Positions 7,803 to 13,790 of a stretch of 25,267 nucleotides of DNA are shown piece after piece. The stretch spans positions 1 to 25,267 of the forward strand of contig DOYO01000029.1 in assembly GCA_003518475.1 (NCBI GenBank), read 5' to 3'. Under the pieces are notes generated by a model, which was not told where the DNA came from, did no database searches, and saw nothing but the letters and a program-made list of their open reading frames with translations. Both the position numbers and the translations under genes were made by a program. The first letter of the stretch is position 1, and each line of letters starts with the position of its first letter. The stretch is from Acholeplasmataceae bacterium. Its GTDB lineage: Bacteria > Bacillota_I > Bacilli_A > Acholeplasmatales > Acholeplasmataceae.

Positions 7803-8335
7803 AAGTTACCTCGTATTTTTTCTATTTCTTGATTAATAAGTTCGATTAATGCTTGCATCATGGAGTGTTCAAAGATGGTTTCCCTAAGCAAGGATTTCAT
7901 TTCTGACAGGGAATAAATATACTGTTCACCATTCTTTTCATAAGTGAACGTAAAATTATTGACGTCCTGGTGGATGCTAATCATATAAACCATTTCACCT
8001 AAATTTCCAAAGGGTGGCATATCGAGATGATGATGGTTGAATGTAAGCTTTAGCGTGGTTCCTTGGTTCAGCGCAGAGTGTATACTGAAGGTTCCATCGG
8101 TCTGTTCAGTAAGCATCTTGATGAGCGGCAGTCCTAAACCAACTTTTCTGGTTTTTCTTGTCGTATAAAATGGAGATGTTACCCGTTCTACTGTTTTTGA
8201 ATCCATACCAATCCCATTATCGATGATGGAGACATGAAGCATGTCATCCTCAACGATGATTAATTCGATGGTTGACGCCCTTGCAGCAATCGAATTTTGA
8301 ACGAGATCTAAAAGATAGAGAGATAAATCATCCAT
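7799..8335 (-). CDS. GHKL-type ATPase without a histidine-kinase dimerisation domain
   Basis: A 178-aa protein starting MDDLSLYLLDLVQNS. It has an N-box (LVQNSIAARAS), a G1 box DNGIGM, an F-like segment PFYTTRKT and a G2 loop KVGLGLPLIK, so it can be expected to bind ATP. There is no phospho-accepting His helix, receiver or membrane segment, so it is not an ordinary sensor kinase. The roughly 70 residues after the ATPase fold match nothing I recognise. The start at 8335 (8-base overlap with the PHP gene) is preferred over the ATG at 8362 because family members begin at the DL-S-L-x-L-L-D segment. Similar proteins accompany HydABC operons in other anaerobes. The function is unknown; it may act on the hydrogenase or on a partner such as the PHP protein. 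Confidence 0.8.
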   Translation of the reverse strand: MDDLSLYLLDLVQNSIAARASTIELIIVEDDMLHVSIIDNGIGMDSKTVERVTSPFYTTRKTRKVGLGLPLIKMLTEQTDGTFSIHSALNQGTTLKLTFNHHHLDMPPFGNLGEMVYMISIHQDVNNFTFTYEKNGEQYIYSLSEMKSLLRETIFEHSMMQALIELINQEIEKIRGNL

Positions 8336-9029
8336 TTTTAAAATGTTTAAAGAAAGCTTCAATGGTCAAGCTTTCTAACTCCATCTGGTTCAAGTTGCTT
8401 TTTTCTAGTATATCTGTAATCTGATGGGCATCAGAATTGTAGACGATGTGATGTTTGGATAGATGATGATTTTTGATAAATTCAGGTGATGCATGATGCG
8501 TGAGTTCAATTCCATCGAGTGGATCCTTGTTGATATTTGAGATTCCGCTATAGGAAGGACGATCGACATGCGCATAAATCAGGAGATGCTTATATGGGTT
8601 CAACACTTCTTTCAAATCATCTAGCGTGAGTTGCGTCGGATTCGATAAATGAAAAGGATAGGTTGCAACCACTTCATCATAAATATCGACGATTTCTTGT
8701 TCTCCATAAATGTCTGTATCATAGTGCGTTTGTTCGATGAAGCACTCTAGTTCGCGATCAAACTGCAAAGCATCTCTGATGTTCATGAAGTAGCATAGAA
8801 CATGAAACCCTTCTTTGACTGATATTTCAACGCCGGGAATGAACAACATGTCATAACTTTTTGAAAGTTCATTGCATACTGCCAACTGCTTTAAAGAATT
8901 ATGGTCTGTGACTGCAATCATGTTCAATCCTTTTAGATTGGCCATATTGAAAATATTATTGGGTGTCATGAGCGTATCCGCACAAGGGGATAGCACAGAA
9001 TGGATATGCAAATCATAGTAATATTTCAT
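8328..9029 (-). CDS. PHP-domain metal-dependent hydrolase
   Basis: A 233-aa protein with all recognisable PHP metal-site motifs: DLHIHS (6-11), TDHNS (about 41-45), the Glu in PGVEIS, YAHVDRPS and a late NSDAH. PHP proteins are tri- or dinuclear metal phosphoesterases (histidinol phosphatase, polymerase proofreading, 3',5'-nucleoside bisphosphate phosphatase). The closest general type is the TrpH-like group, but the substrate cannot be told. The start overlaps the upstream stop as ATGA, with AGAGG as SD. It lies inside the hydrogenase operon between a DRTGG-type gene and a GHKL ATPase, so a role tied to hydrogenase control or cofactor turnover is inferred from position only. Confidence 0.85.
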   Translation of the reverse strand: MKYYYDLHIHSVLSPCADTLMTPNNIFNMANLKGLNMIAVTDHNSLKQLAVCNELSKSYDMLFIPGVEISVKEGFHVLCYFMNIRDALQFDRELECFIEQTHYDTDIYGEQEIVDIYDEVVATYPFHLSNPTQLTLDDLKEVLNPYKHLLIYAHVDRPSYSGISNINKDPLDGIELTHHASPEFIKNHHLSKHHIVYNSDAHQITDILEKSNLNQMELESLTIEAFFKHFKNG

Positions 9030-9358
9030 ATGAAACCTCTTTGAAATAAATCAATGACTACCTCGTGAGTCTTTCTTGTTGTTTGAAGGATGGCGATTTG
9101 TTCGCTATTCGCTTTCTCAATCATTTCACGAGTAACCGCTCTGCCCTCTGAAATAATGATTGCCGGCAGATCTACCATAAGAGCGAGAGCTACTGTGTTC
9201 AAATGGGAAATAATGGTGATGAGTATATTGTTAGGCTCGGAGCTTTTGATGGCTGCGCTAAGCAGATCGGTCGCATAACATCCTTGAAACTCTAACATGG
9301 AGGTTTCTGGATTTGTTAATAATTGATAATCTTGATTGATGATATCTTTAATTTTCAT
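9026..9358 (-). CDS. DRTGG-domain-like protein, second copy
   Basis: A 110-aa soluble protein starting MKIKDIINQDYQLL. It is similar in layout to the protein at 9773-10156: an N-terminal I-x-D-I-I segment, a C-x-A-D/T-L-x-S/D-A stretch (CYATDLLSAAIK), then alternating hydrophobic strands ending in a T-T-x-x-T-x-x-V-V-D motif. This is the pattern of DRTGG domains, which occur in pyrophosphatases, phosphotransacetylases and as stand-alone hydrogenase neighbours and may sense nucleotides. The literal D-R-T-G-G motif is absent. The start at 9358 (not 9370) is set by GGTGA 5 bases upstream and by alignment with its paralogue. Confidence 0.7.
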   Translation of the reverse strand: MKIKDIINQDYQLLTNPETSMLEFQGCYATDLLSAAIKSSEPNNILITIISHLNTVALALMVDLPAIIISEGRAVTREMIEKANSEQIAILQTTRKTHEVVIDLFQRGFI

Positions 9359-9779
9359 GATGTTCACCATTCATGAAAAATGTCAATTTAAGATGTGTAC
9401 CTTCTGGGTTTGAGTCAATTTCCATGATATCAGAAGATCTCTTGATATTGGAAAGTCCCATTCCTGCACCAAACCCGTTGGAGTGATCCTGCTCAGTCGC
9501 TGTGGAATATCCTTCAGTCATGGCAAGCGGAATATCAATGATTCCGGGACCATCATCAAAAAACTCGAGAATGACTTGATGATCATCCAACTGAAAGGTC
9601 GCATAACCGCCTACAGAATGAATGACTATATTGATTTCAGCTTCATATGATGCCGAGCATACTCTTTTTACAAAATAAGAATCAGCAGATAATGCTCTTA
9701 ACGTTCTTTTGATGTCGCTCGATGCACGCCCAGCTAGCTCATAATTGCGCGCAATAATCTGATATTCTTTGTTTACCAT
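9348..9779 (-). CDS. Anti-sigma-factor/RsbW-like ATP-binding protein
   Basis: A 143-aa single-domain GHKL ATPase of the RsbW/SpoIIAB (Ser/Thr kinase) type. The N-box is EAEINIVIHS (47-55), the G1 box FFDDGPGI (73-80) and the G2 loop GFGAGMGLSNIKRSSD (102-117). Relatives phosphorylate an anti-anti-sigma protein or hold a sigma factor; no STAS-domain partner or sigma factor is in this window, so the target may be a DRTGG, PHP or hydrogenase protein. The start overlaps the preceding stop by 7 bases and has no clear SD close by, which points to translational coupling. It ends inside the next gene's start region. Confidence 0.83.
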   Translation of the reverse strand: MVNKEYQIIARNYELAGRASSDIKRTLRALSADSYFVKRVCSASYEAEINIVIHSVGGYATFQLDDHQVILEFFDDGPGIIDIPLAMTEGYSTATEQDHSNGFGAGMGLSNIKRSSDIMEIDSNPEGTHLKLTFFMNGEHHEN

Positions 9780-10156
9780 TGCATGTCGTAATTGATGCCC
9801 TTGATTCCATCGGCATAAAGCATGCCGCTGGTGTTGAACATCGTCAATTTCGTTCCAAGCAAAATAACTCTAGAATCAATCGCCAAATCAACAACTTTTA
9901 TGGAAGGAATTTTCCCACGCACTAAAAGAACCACTTCGACATCCAGCATTTCTGCAGTTCGAATGGATTGGTTGGTAACGAGTCCTGTAATTAGGATGCT
10001 TTCTTTAAGAATACGTGGATCCTTGACTGAATTGAGAATCATCAATGCATCACTCATCAAATCAGCGCAAAAACCATAGTTAATATCTTTATTTGTTAAT
10101 AGATCCGGAGTATAGACTGTACATTCATATTTGGAAATGATTTCACTTAGTTTCAT
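9773..10156 (-). CDS. DRTGG-domain-like protein, first copy
   Basis: A 127-aa soluble protein, MKLSEIISKYECTVYTPDL. It contains a C-A-D-L-M-S-D-A-L segment, a TGLVTNQSIRTAEMLDV middle and a LLVRGKIPS strand-turn, and ends in a Trp. The layout matches DRTGG-type domains that lie next to HydC genes in Thermotogales and Clostridia. The chemistry is unknown; a nucleotide- or ligand-sensing role is possible. The start lies 14 bases inside hydC, with GAGG 10 bases upstream. Together with the related protein at 9026-9358 it flanks the RsbW-like ATPase. Confidence 0.7.
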   Translation of the reverse strand: MKLSEIISKYECTVYTPDLLTNKDINYGFCADLMSDALMILNSVKDPRILKESILITGLVTNQSIRTAEMLDVEVVLLVRGKIPSIKVVDLAIDSRVILLGTKLTMFNTSGMLYADGIKGINYDMQW

Positions 10157-10643
10157 TGACCGCTTGCCTCATCTCTTTCAAGACTTGTTTAACCTTTGAA
10201 ACTGAAGCATTGCCATAAATATGCTCACCAACTGAAAATACTGGCGCGAGTCCGCAAGCGCCAATGCATCTCGTGGATTGGAGTGTGATTTCTCCATCCT
10301 TGGTGGTTTCCCCATCAGCGAGGTGTAAATCATCCTTCAAGGTATCCAAAACGTTTTGAGAGCCTCTGACATAGCATGCCGTGCCTAAGCACACGCTGAT
10401 TGTCTTTTTCCCTCTGGGAGTCACTGAAAAATTGCCGTAGAATGTGACAACCCCATTGATTTTCGCAATGCTTTCATTAAGTTCCTTCGAAATAATCTTT
10501 TGAATGGAAATCGGGATATACCCGAAAATATGCTGTGCATCGTGCAAGGTCGGCATCAGCGGTCCTGGTAGACTTTTGTTTTTCTCTAATTGAGCGTGAA
10601 AAAGTGCAAGCTTTTCACTCGTGATCTGTGAATGTGCGTTCAT
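10143..10643 (-). CDS. hydC: NuoE-like hydrogenase subunit HydC/HndA
   Basis: A 166-aa [2Fe-2S] protein of the complex I 24-kDa family, first gene of the operon. The N-terminal helical part (LPGPLMPTLHDAQHIFGYIP) and the thioredoxin-like C-terminal half with Cys85, Cys90 (VCLGTACYVRG), Cys126 and Cys130 (RCIGACGLAP) are complete. It should contact HydB near the flavin and take part in electron transfer or bifurcation. AAGGAG lies 7 bases before the start. Between it and hydB are six genes, five of them not enzyme subunits. Confidence 0.93.
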   Translation of the reverse strand: MNAHSQITSEKLALFHAQLEKNKSLPGPLMPTLHDAQHIFGYIPISIQKIISKELNESIAKINGVVTFYGNFSVTPRGKKTISVCLGTACYVRGSQNVLDTLKDDLHLADGETTKDGEITLQSTRCIGACGLAPVFSVGEHIYGNASVSKVKQVLKEMRQAVNETK

Positions 10644-10681
10644 TGGTAACTCCTTTTGTTCGTATCGTTAATTTCACCTTT

Positions 10682-10719
10682 ATTATATCATTTTCATATA
10701 AGAAATAAATCATTTTCAT
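10682..10719 (-). promoter_or_regulatory. Hydrogenase operon promoter with an 11-bp direct repeat
   Basis: On the minus strand TATAAT (10682-10687) precedes hydC; the -35 is poor. The sequence ATCATTTTCAT (plus strand) occurs exactly twice, at 10687-10697 and 10709-10719, a 22-base period, spanning the region between -10 and -35 and upstream. A poor -35 plus phased direct repeats suggests a site for a regulator. It does not match the Rex palindrome. The stretch 10644-10834 otherwise holds nothing I can name. Confidence 0.5.
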
Positions 10720-10834
10720 GCTATTGCCTCCATTAAAACCATGATAACGTTTTCTAAAAATGCATATTAGTTTCATTTTTCAAACAATTGAAGTATAATC
10801 AAAAAATTATTTTCTTTTGATATGAAAAACCAAG

Positions 10835-10868
10835 AAAAGAGGGGACGTCCATGGTTGGATACGCCCCC
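10835..10868 (-). terminator. Terminator after the small membrane protein gene
   Basis: In the minus-strand RNA GGGGGCGU-AU-CC pairs with GGACGUCCCC (10841-10850 with about 10857-10868, one bulge), followed by UCUUUUCUUGGUUUUU. The stop codon lies at the foot of the stem. Confidence 0.6.
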
Positions 10869-11338
10869 TAATACTCAATTCCTATCTTGTGTTTTGAAAC
10901 CAATTTTTGCAATTCATTTTTAACATGTTCAACATCATCTATGTTGTGTATTTTGTGGATTTTTTCTTTTGTATAAACTTTAAGAGTTCCATACTTTTGT
11001 GCGTTCAAGTATTTACCTTTTGAAAAACGGAGTTCGACATTCGTTATGTCTCGGTAATTGATGAGTTGCTCCTTGTTTCCTATGCGTTTGATATAGATTC
11101 CTTTTTCATCATATTCAATTCTAATTCCTGGTGTAATCAAAACTGGAAGTGCCCAAAAAAAATAAACAAGCGCAGATAGTCCCAAAATCAACATGGCGTT
11201 TTGATCGTCAGAACTCATGTTGGAGAGTTTAAATTCATAACTGGATGCTAAATATAATAAAACAATAATGAGTATGCTTTCGCCAAGAACTGCATAGAGT
11301 AGGATTGCTTTTGACTTTCTTGCCAATTCTGTTCTCAT
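10868..11338 (-). CDS. Small two-span membrane protein with a PH-like cytoplasmic tail
   Basis: A 156-aa protein with two hydrophobic segments (roughly residues 10-31 and 48-70) and a soluble C-terminal half of alternating strands ending in a helix (VEHVKNELQKLVSKH). The half contains IRIEYDEKGIYIKRIGNKEQLINYRDITNVEL, here abbreviated to its key residues Y-I-K-R and Y-R-D-I; this is the look of bacterial PH-like/YdbT-type domains. An in-frame GTG at 11347 is only 2 bases from AAAGG, so the ATG at 11338 is preferred. No operon partner. The family assignment is tentative and the function unknown. Confidence 0.65.
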   Translation of the reverse strand: MRTELARKSKAILLYAVLGESILIIVLLYLASSYEFKLSNMSSDDQNAMLILGLSALVYFFWALPVLITPGIRIEYDEKGIYIKRIGNKEQLINYRDITNVELRFSKGKYLNAQKYGTLKVYTKEKIHKIHNIDDVEHVKNELQKLVSKHKIGIEY

Positions 11339-11420
11339 ATCAAACACTACCTTTCATCGGTTCATCTTCTCGTATATATCATATCTTATCACTATTGACA
11401 TACTTTGTGACACGATTAAT

Positions 11421-11455
11421 AAAAAACATGCCGTCAGTTTTCACTGGAGCATGTT
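11421..11455 (-). terminator. Terminator of the small-protein-1 transcript
   Basis: AACATGC (11425-11431) pairs with GCATGTT (11449-11455), with an inner CAGT/ACTG helix around TTTC. On the minus strand it is followed by T6 (11421-11426). It lies about 85 bases after the stop of the 32-aa gene and closes that transcript. Confidence 0.7.
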
Positions 11456-11492
11456 GTGTCCTTGGTTTTTAGTCTAATTGCATTTCACAATC

Positions 11493-11534
11493 AGTGAATC
11501 ACTACCTAAATAGTTCTTCTTGATATATTTAGGT
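11493..11534 (-). other. Structured 3' region between the small gene and its terminator
   Basis: A hyphenated palindrome AGTGAATCACT (11493-11503) directly abuts a 9-bp hairpin, ACCTAAATA (11504-11512) with TATTTAGGT (11526-11534), starting 6 bases after the stop of the 32-aa gene. With the terminator this gives three stems in about 110 bases of 3' RNA, more than a simple mRNA needs. Confidence 0.5.
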
Positions 11535-11540
11535 AATTTA

Positions 11541-11639
11541 TTACTTCTTAACTGGTTTAGCTGGTGCTACTGGAGCCTTTGGAGCTGGTTTAGCTGGTGC
11601 TACTGGAGCCTTTGGAGCTGGTTTAACTGGTTGAGCCAT
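11541..11639 (-). CDS. 32-aa Pro/Ala/Lys/Val-rich repeat protein (small protein 1)
   Basis: A short open frame from ATG at 11639 to two consecutive TAA stops at 11541 and 11538. Translation: MAQPV, then KPAPKAPVAPA twice, then KPVKK. GAGGTGA ends 5 bases before the ATG, a strong SD. The 33-base unit is duplicated exactly (11559-11591 and 11592-11624). It is basic, with no hydrophobic segment, probably disordered. A paralogue of 31 aa with the same PAKPVKK C-terminus and similar SD lies at 12012-12107. Shared tail, SD and terminator make it a likely real gene. The family is unknown; comparison to histone H1-like or ribosome-associated tails would be speculation. Confidence 0.72.
   Translation of the reverse strand: MAQPVKPAPKAPVAPAKPAPKAPVAPAKPVKK
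11559..11624. repeat. Exact 33-bp tandem duplication
   Basis: Two identical 33-base units lie head to tail, 11559-11591 and 11592-11624. They encode the 11-residue unit KPAPKAPVAPA in small protein 1. Because 33 is a multiple of three, expansion or contraction would keep the reading frame. Confidence 0.95.
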
Positions 11640-11860
11640 TATTGTCACCTCACTTTCATCCCATATTGTATATGATCGAAATCATGCTTATACAGATAAA
11701 TGTTAAGGGCTTTTTCTGAAAAAAAAGAATGGCGATTAAGGGGTTTATGCATGCGTAAGCAGGATTGGATTCTGCTAAAATAAATGTAATTTTGCGGGGG
11801 GTAAATAAGTGTTTTTCCCCTCTAATTTCATTATACTCAAAGGTAGCAATTTGTCATCAT
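11640..11860 (-). promoter_or_regulatory. Promoter and roughly 200-nt structured leader upstream of small protein 1
   Basis: On the minus strand ATGACA, a 16-base spacer and TATAAT near 11848-11875 start a leader that reads AGAGGGG, then a C6 run (about 11796-11801), an AGCAG/CUGCU hairpin, and a CCCCUU near 11740. The early GGGG can pair with either C-run. A 5-bp hairpin with a UUCG loop (11672-11685) lies near the SD. A nearer, weaker promoter (TATACAAT near 11665) may also serve the gene. The plus-strand frame 11765-11971 has no SD and no family features. Confidence 0.4.
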
Positions 11861-11937
11861 TTTCGCACCGATTGTCAAAGAAAACGACATAAAATATATG
11901 GAAATGATTTGTTTGTATCGCAATGTGTTAAATTAAT

Positions 11938-11991
11938 AAAAATCTCCTTGTTTTTCAACAGGATTTGCTGAAATTTAAGGAGATTTTTTTT
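11938..11991. terminator. Large bidirectional terminator hairpin
   Basis: AAAAATCTCCTT (11938-11949) pairs with AAGGAGATTTTT (11977-11988); the loop holds a second helix, TTTCAGCAA with TGTTGAAA on the minus strand. Both strands end in T runs (T8 on plus, T5 on minus). On the minus strand it follows the 31-aa gene after about 20 bases. Confidence 0.75.
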
Positions 11992-12011
11992 AGTAATTTG
12001 GAAATGATATT

Positions 12012-12107
12012 TTATTTTTTAACTGGTTTCGCTGGCTTTGATGTAGGTATGGTTTTTGCTTGCTTCAGTCCTTGCGCAGGAGCTTTTGGCGTATAATTTT
12101 TTGGCAT
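12012..12107 (-). CDS. 31-aa Pro/Lys-rich small protein 2, paralogue of small protein 1
   Basis: ATG at 12107 to TAA at 12012. The protein begins MPKNYTPKAPAQGLKQAK and ends TSKPAKPVKK. AGAGAGGTG lies 7 bases before the ATG, the same kind of SD as small protein 1. The C-terminal PAKPVKK and the PKAP core are shared with the 32-aa protein 430 bases away, while the middle differs, so these are diverged copies kept as protein. A TATAAT -10 at 12160-12165 gives a short leader; the -35 is weak. A hairpin terminator follows at 11938-11991. It is basic and probably unstructured. No known family recognised. Confidence 0.72.
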   Translation of the reverse strand: MPKNYTPKAPAQGLKQAKTIPTSKPAKPVKK

Positions 12108-12159
12108 TGTAAACACCTCTCTTTCACTTTGTTACATGAATAATTCACTTTACATACAT

Positions 12160-12165
12160 ATTATA
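12160..12165 (-). promoter_or_regulatory. -10 element for small protein 2
   Basis: A perfect TATAAT on the minus strand, 53 bases ahead of the 31-aa gene. The -35 is weak, so strength is uncertain. The upstream Smr gene has no clear terminator, so read-through is also possible. Confidence 0.4.
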
Positions 12166-12207
12166 CTTCAAATATTTAAGTTTGTGCTGTTGATTCATCG
12201 ACTTGAT

Positions 12208-12543
12208 TTATTTGAGAATGATATAGGTGATTCCATCGTTTCCTTTTTTGAAATCCGAGTCCGATTTAAGAAGCGCTGAATAGGTTTGAATGACTTCATC
12301 AAATCCCATCATCTTGCTAAATGCTTCTCCAGGAATATATGCTTTGATCTCTCCTGTGGAAACCCTGTTTTTTAAAGAAGAGTGAACCATCTGCTTGATT
12401 GATCCTCCAACACCGGAAGATCCATACCCGTGGACAATTTTAATGACCTTTTCATTCCCTGTATATATTCTGATATAATTCGCTAATCTTTTCCCGGCTT
12501 CTAGCGCTGTCGGCATATCGCTTTTGATATCAAATGATTTCAT
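12208..12543 (-). CDS. Smr-domain protein (stand-alone)
   Basis: A 111-aa protein consisting essentially of one Smr (small MutS-related) domain. N-terminal helix ALEAGKRLANYIRIYTG, then KVIKIVHGYGSSGVGGSIKQ, which is the Smr signature I-H-G-x-G, and a C-terminal strand GITYIILK. Smr domains are nicking or RNA endonucleases, in MutS2 and in ribosome-collision rescue (SmrB, Cue2). The N-terminal D-x-H that many active members carry reads D-I-K here, so activity is uncertain. It starts 3 bases after the NYN-LOTUS gene with no visible SD, so translation probably depends on that gene. Confidence 0.78.
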   Translation of the reverse strand: MKSFDIKSDMPTALEAGKRLANYIRIYTGNEKVIKIVHGYGSSGVGGSIKQMVHSSLKNRVSTGEIKAYIPGEAFSKMMGFDEVIQTYSALLKSDSDFKKGNDGITYIILK

Positions 12544-12546
12544 GAC

Positions 12547-13452
12547 TTATTTAATTTTTGCTGCGTTATTCTTAACAACAATTGATTCGATGCTGGAAAT
12601 AAACTTGCTGAATCTTGTAAATCCAAATTCCTGATAGTTGAATCCAGGGAATTTCTTTGCAAGTTCCTGGATGATTTTTGTCAGCATCATTTCCTTGCTC
12701 TTGTTTTGCGAGATGATATCGATAATCGCTTTTTCGACATCTGCACGTGCATTTTTTGTATCTAATGTGATGTATGTCGTTGTCTTATCTTGCGATGAAG
12801 ACAATCCGCTGATGGTCTCAACTAAGCTGGAAAGTGATTTTGCTCCATATTTTCTAGGGTCGAAATCAGAGAAACGATTGACAAGAATATCTCCTAAACG
12901 AGATAATTGAATCTTGTTGTTGACACCGTTTTCGACAACGATGCTTTTGATGATTCCGCTGATATCCTGACTTGTTGTAGGAACCTCAATCTGAGATTCG
13001 ATCACATCATCCTCTTCATCAATCAATTCGAAGTACTTAAATTCATTGCAAGCGGATTTAAATGCTTGTGTGACTTTCTTTTCACTGCCGACACCGATAA
13101 CATGCATGCCGCCTTCTCTCAGTTTAACTGCGAGCGGAGTGAAGTCAGAATCGCTGGTGACTAAAAAGAATGCGTTGACCTTTTCCTGATACATCATCTC
13201 TTGAGCGTCGAGCGCCATCGCCATGTCTGCTGCATTTTTACCGGCAGCGACATTATATTGATGCACTGGCTTGATGGCGTAATCCTGTGCCGTCCTGTGC
13301 CAATCCTTAGAGAGATTGTTAATATCTCCATAAAAACGCGCAATGACAATTTTTCCATATTTAGCGATTTCATTGATGACTGATTTTATATATTTGTGAG
13401 AGACATTTTCCGAGTCAATCATTAAAGCTATTTTGTATTCTGTTTTTTCCAT
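12547..13452 (-). CDS. NYN-domain nuclease with two C-terminal OST-HTH/LOTUS domains
   Basis: A 301-aa cytosolic protein. Residues 6-145 are a NYN (PIN-like) domain of the LabA/DUF88 type, with the acidic site Asp13 (MIDSEN), Asp76 (NAADMAMALDA) and Asp101/Asp103 (VTSDSDF). Residues about 163-235 and 240-298 are two OST-HTH (LOTUS) domains, each with the G-x-x-x-F/L and F-G-x-x-x-F/L pattern (KYGAKSLSSLV and EFGFTRFSKFI), which bind RNA, including G-quadruplex RNA. Together this is a likely RNase with its own RNA-binding domains. An AGGA SD and an extended -10 (TGATATACT, 13497-13505) lie upstream. The Smr protein is next in the operon. Confidence 0.88.
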   Translation of the reverse strand: MEKTEYKIALMIDSENVSHKYIKSVINEIAKYGKIVIARFYGDINNLSKDWHRTAQDYAIKPVHQYNVAAGKNAADMAMALDAQEMMYQEKVNAFFLVTSDSDFTPLAVKLREGGMHVIGVGSEKKVTQAFKSACNEFKYFELIDEEDDVIESQIEVPTTSQDISGIIKSIVVENGVNNKIQLSRLGDILVNRFSDFDPRKYGAKSLSSLVETISGLSSSQDKTTTYITLDTKNARADVEKAIIDIISQNKSKEMMLTKIIQELAKKFPGFNYQEFGFTRFSKFISSIESIVVKNNAAKIK

Positions 13453-13496
13453 ATGTTTTCCTGATTTCTTTTCTTTTTGGATATTTTCCTATCTAA

Positions 13497-13505
13497 AGTA
13501 TATCA
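13497..13505 (-). promoter_or_regulatory. Extended -10 promoter of the NYN-Smr operon
   Basis: TGATATACT on the minus strand, about 45 bases before the NYN gene. There is no strong -35. Confidence 0.5.
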
Positions 13506-13562
13506 CAAAAACTCATAAACCGCATACTTATGGGAAAGTATGTCCTTATTCATCGATGAAAA

Positions 13563-13600
13563 AATGAAAACACATCCTCGTAAAAACGAAGGATGTGCTC
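13563..13600 (-). terminator. Terminator downstream of tRNA-Cys
   Basis: CACATCCT-CGT pairs with ACG-AAGGATGTG (13571-13597) around AAAA with one bulged base; on the minus strand T4 and then T6 follow. It closes the tRNA transcript. Confidence 0.7.
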
Positions 13601-13637
13601 ATTTAAAAATCAGAAATAATTGATTTTACATGAAATA

Positions 13638-13711
13638 TGGAGGCCTCAAACGGATTTGAACCGATGATCAGGCAGTTGCAGTGCCTTGCCTTACCACTTG
13701 GCTATGAGGCC
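13638..13711 (-). tRNA. tRNA-Cys (anticodon GCA), CCA encoded
   Basis: A 74-base cloverleaf on the minus strand: acceptor GGCCTCA/TGAGGCC, D-arm GCC/GGC, anticodon stem AGGCA/TGCCT with loop CTGCAAC (GCA), a 4-base variable loop, and T-arm ATCGG-TTCAAAT-CCGTT. Discriminator U73 is the expected Cys identity base and CCA is encoded. The T-stem has one U-U mismatch (positions 50-64). It stands alone. Confidence 0.95.
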
Positions 13712-13727
13712 ATAAACATGCTATATC

Positions 13728-13757
13728 ATTATAACTGTTTATCCCATTAAAAGTCAA
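13728..13757 (-). promoter_or_regulatory. Promoter of tRNA-Cys
   Basis: On the minus strand TTGACT (13752-13757), 18-base spacer, TATAAT (13728-13733), starting the transcript about 10 bases before the tRNA. Confidence 0.7.
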
Positions 13758-13790
13758 TATAAAAAACCGAGTATTTGTTATTCCTGACGT

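Noticed and set aside
10682..10719. Rex (redox) operator at the hydrogenase promoter
   Set aside because: The repeat is direct, not the TTGTTAA/TTAACAA inverted repeat.
11559..11624. Possible CRISPR or satellite
   Set aside because: Only two copies with no spacers, inside a coding frame.
11765..11971. Plus-strand 68-aa open frame
   Set aside because: No SD, no domain, opposite strand to a promoter-led leader; only a chance frame in A/T-rich DNA.
12638..13383. Plus-strand frames across the NYN gene
   Set aside because: They are antisense shadows of a gene with a complete nuclease site and two LOTUS domains.
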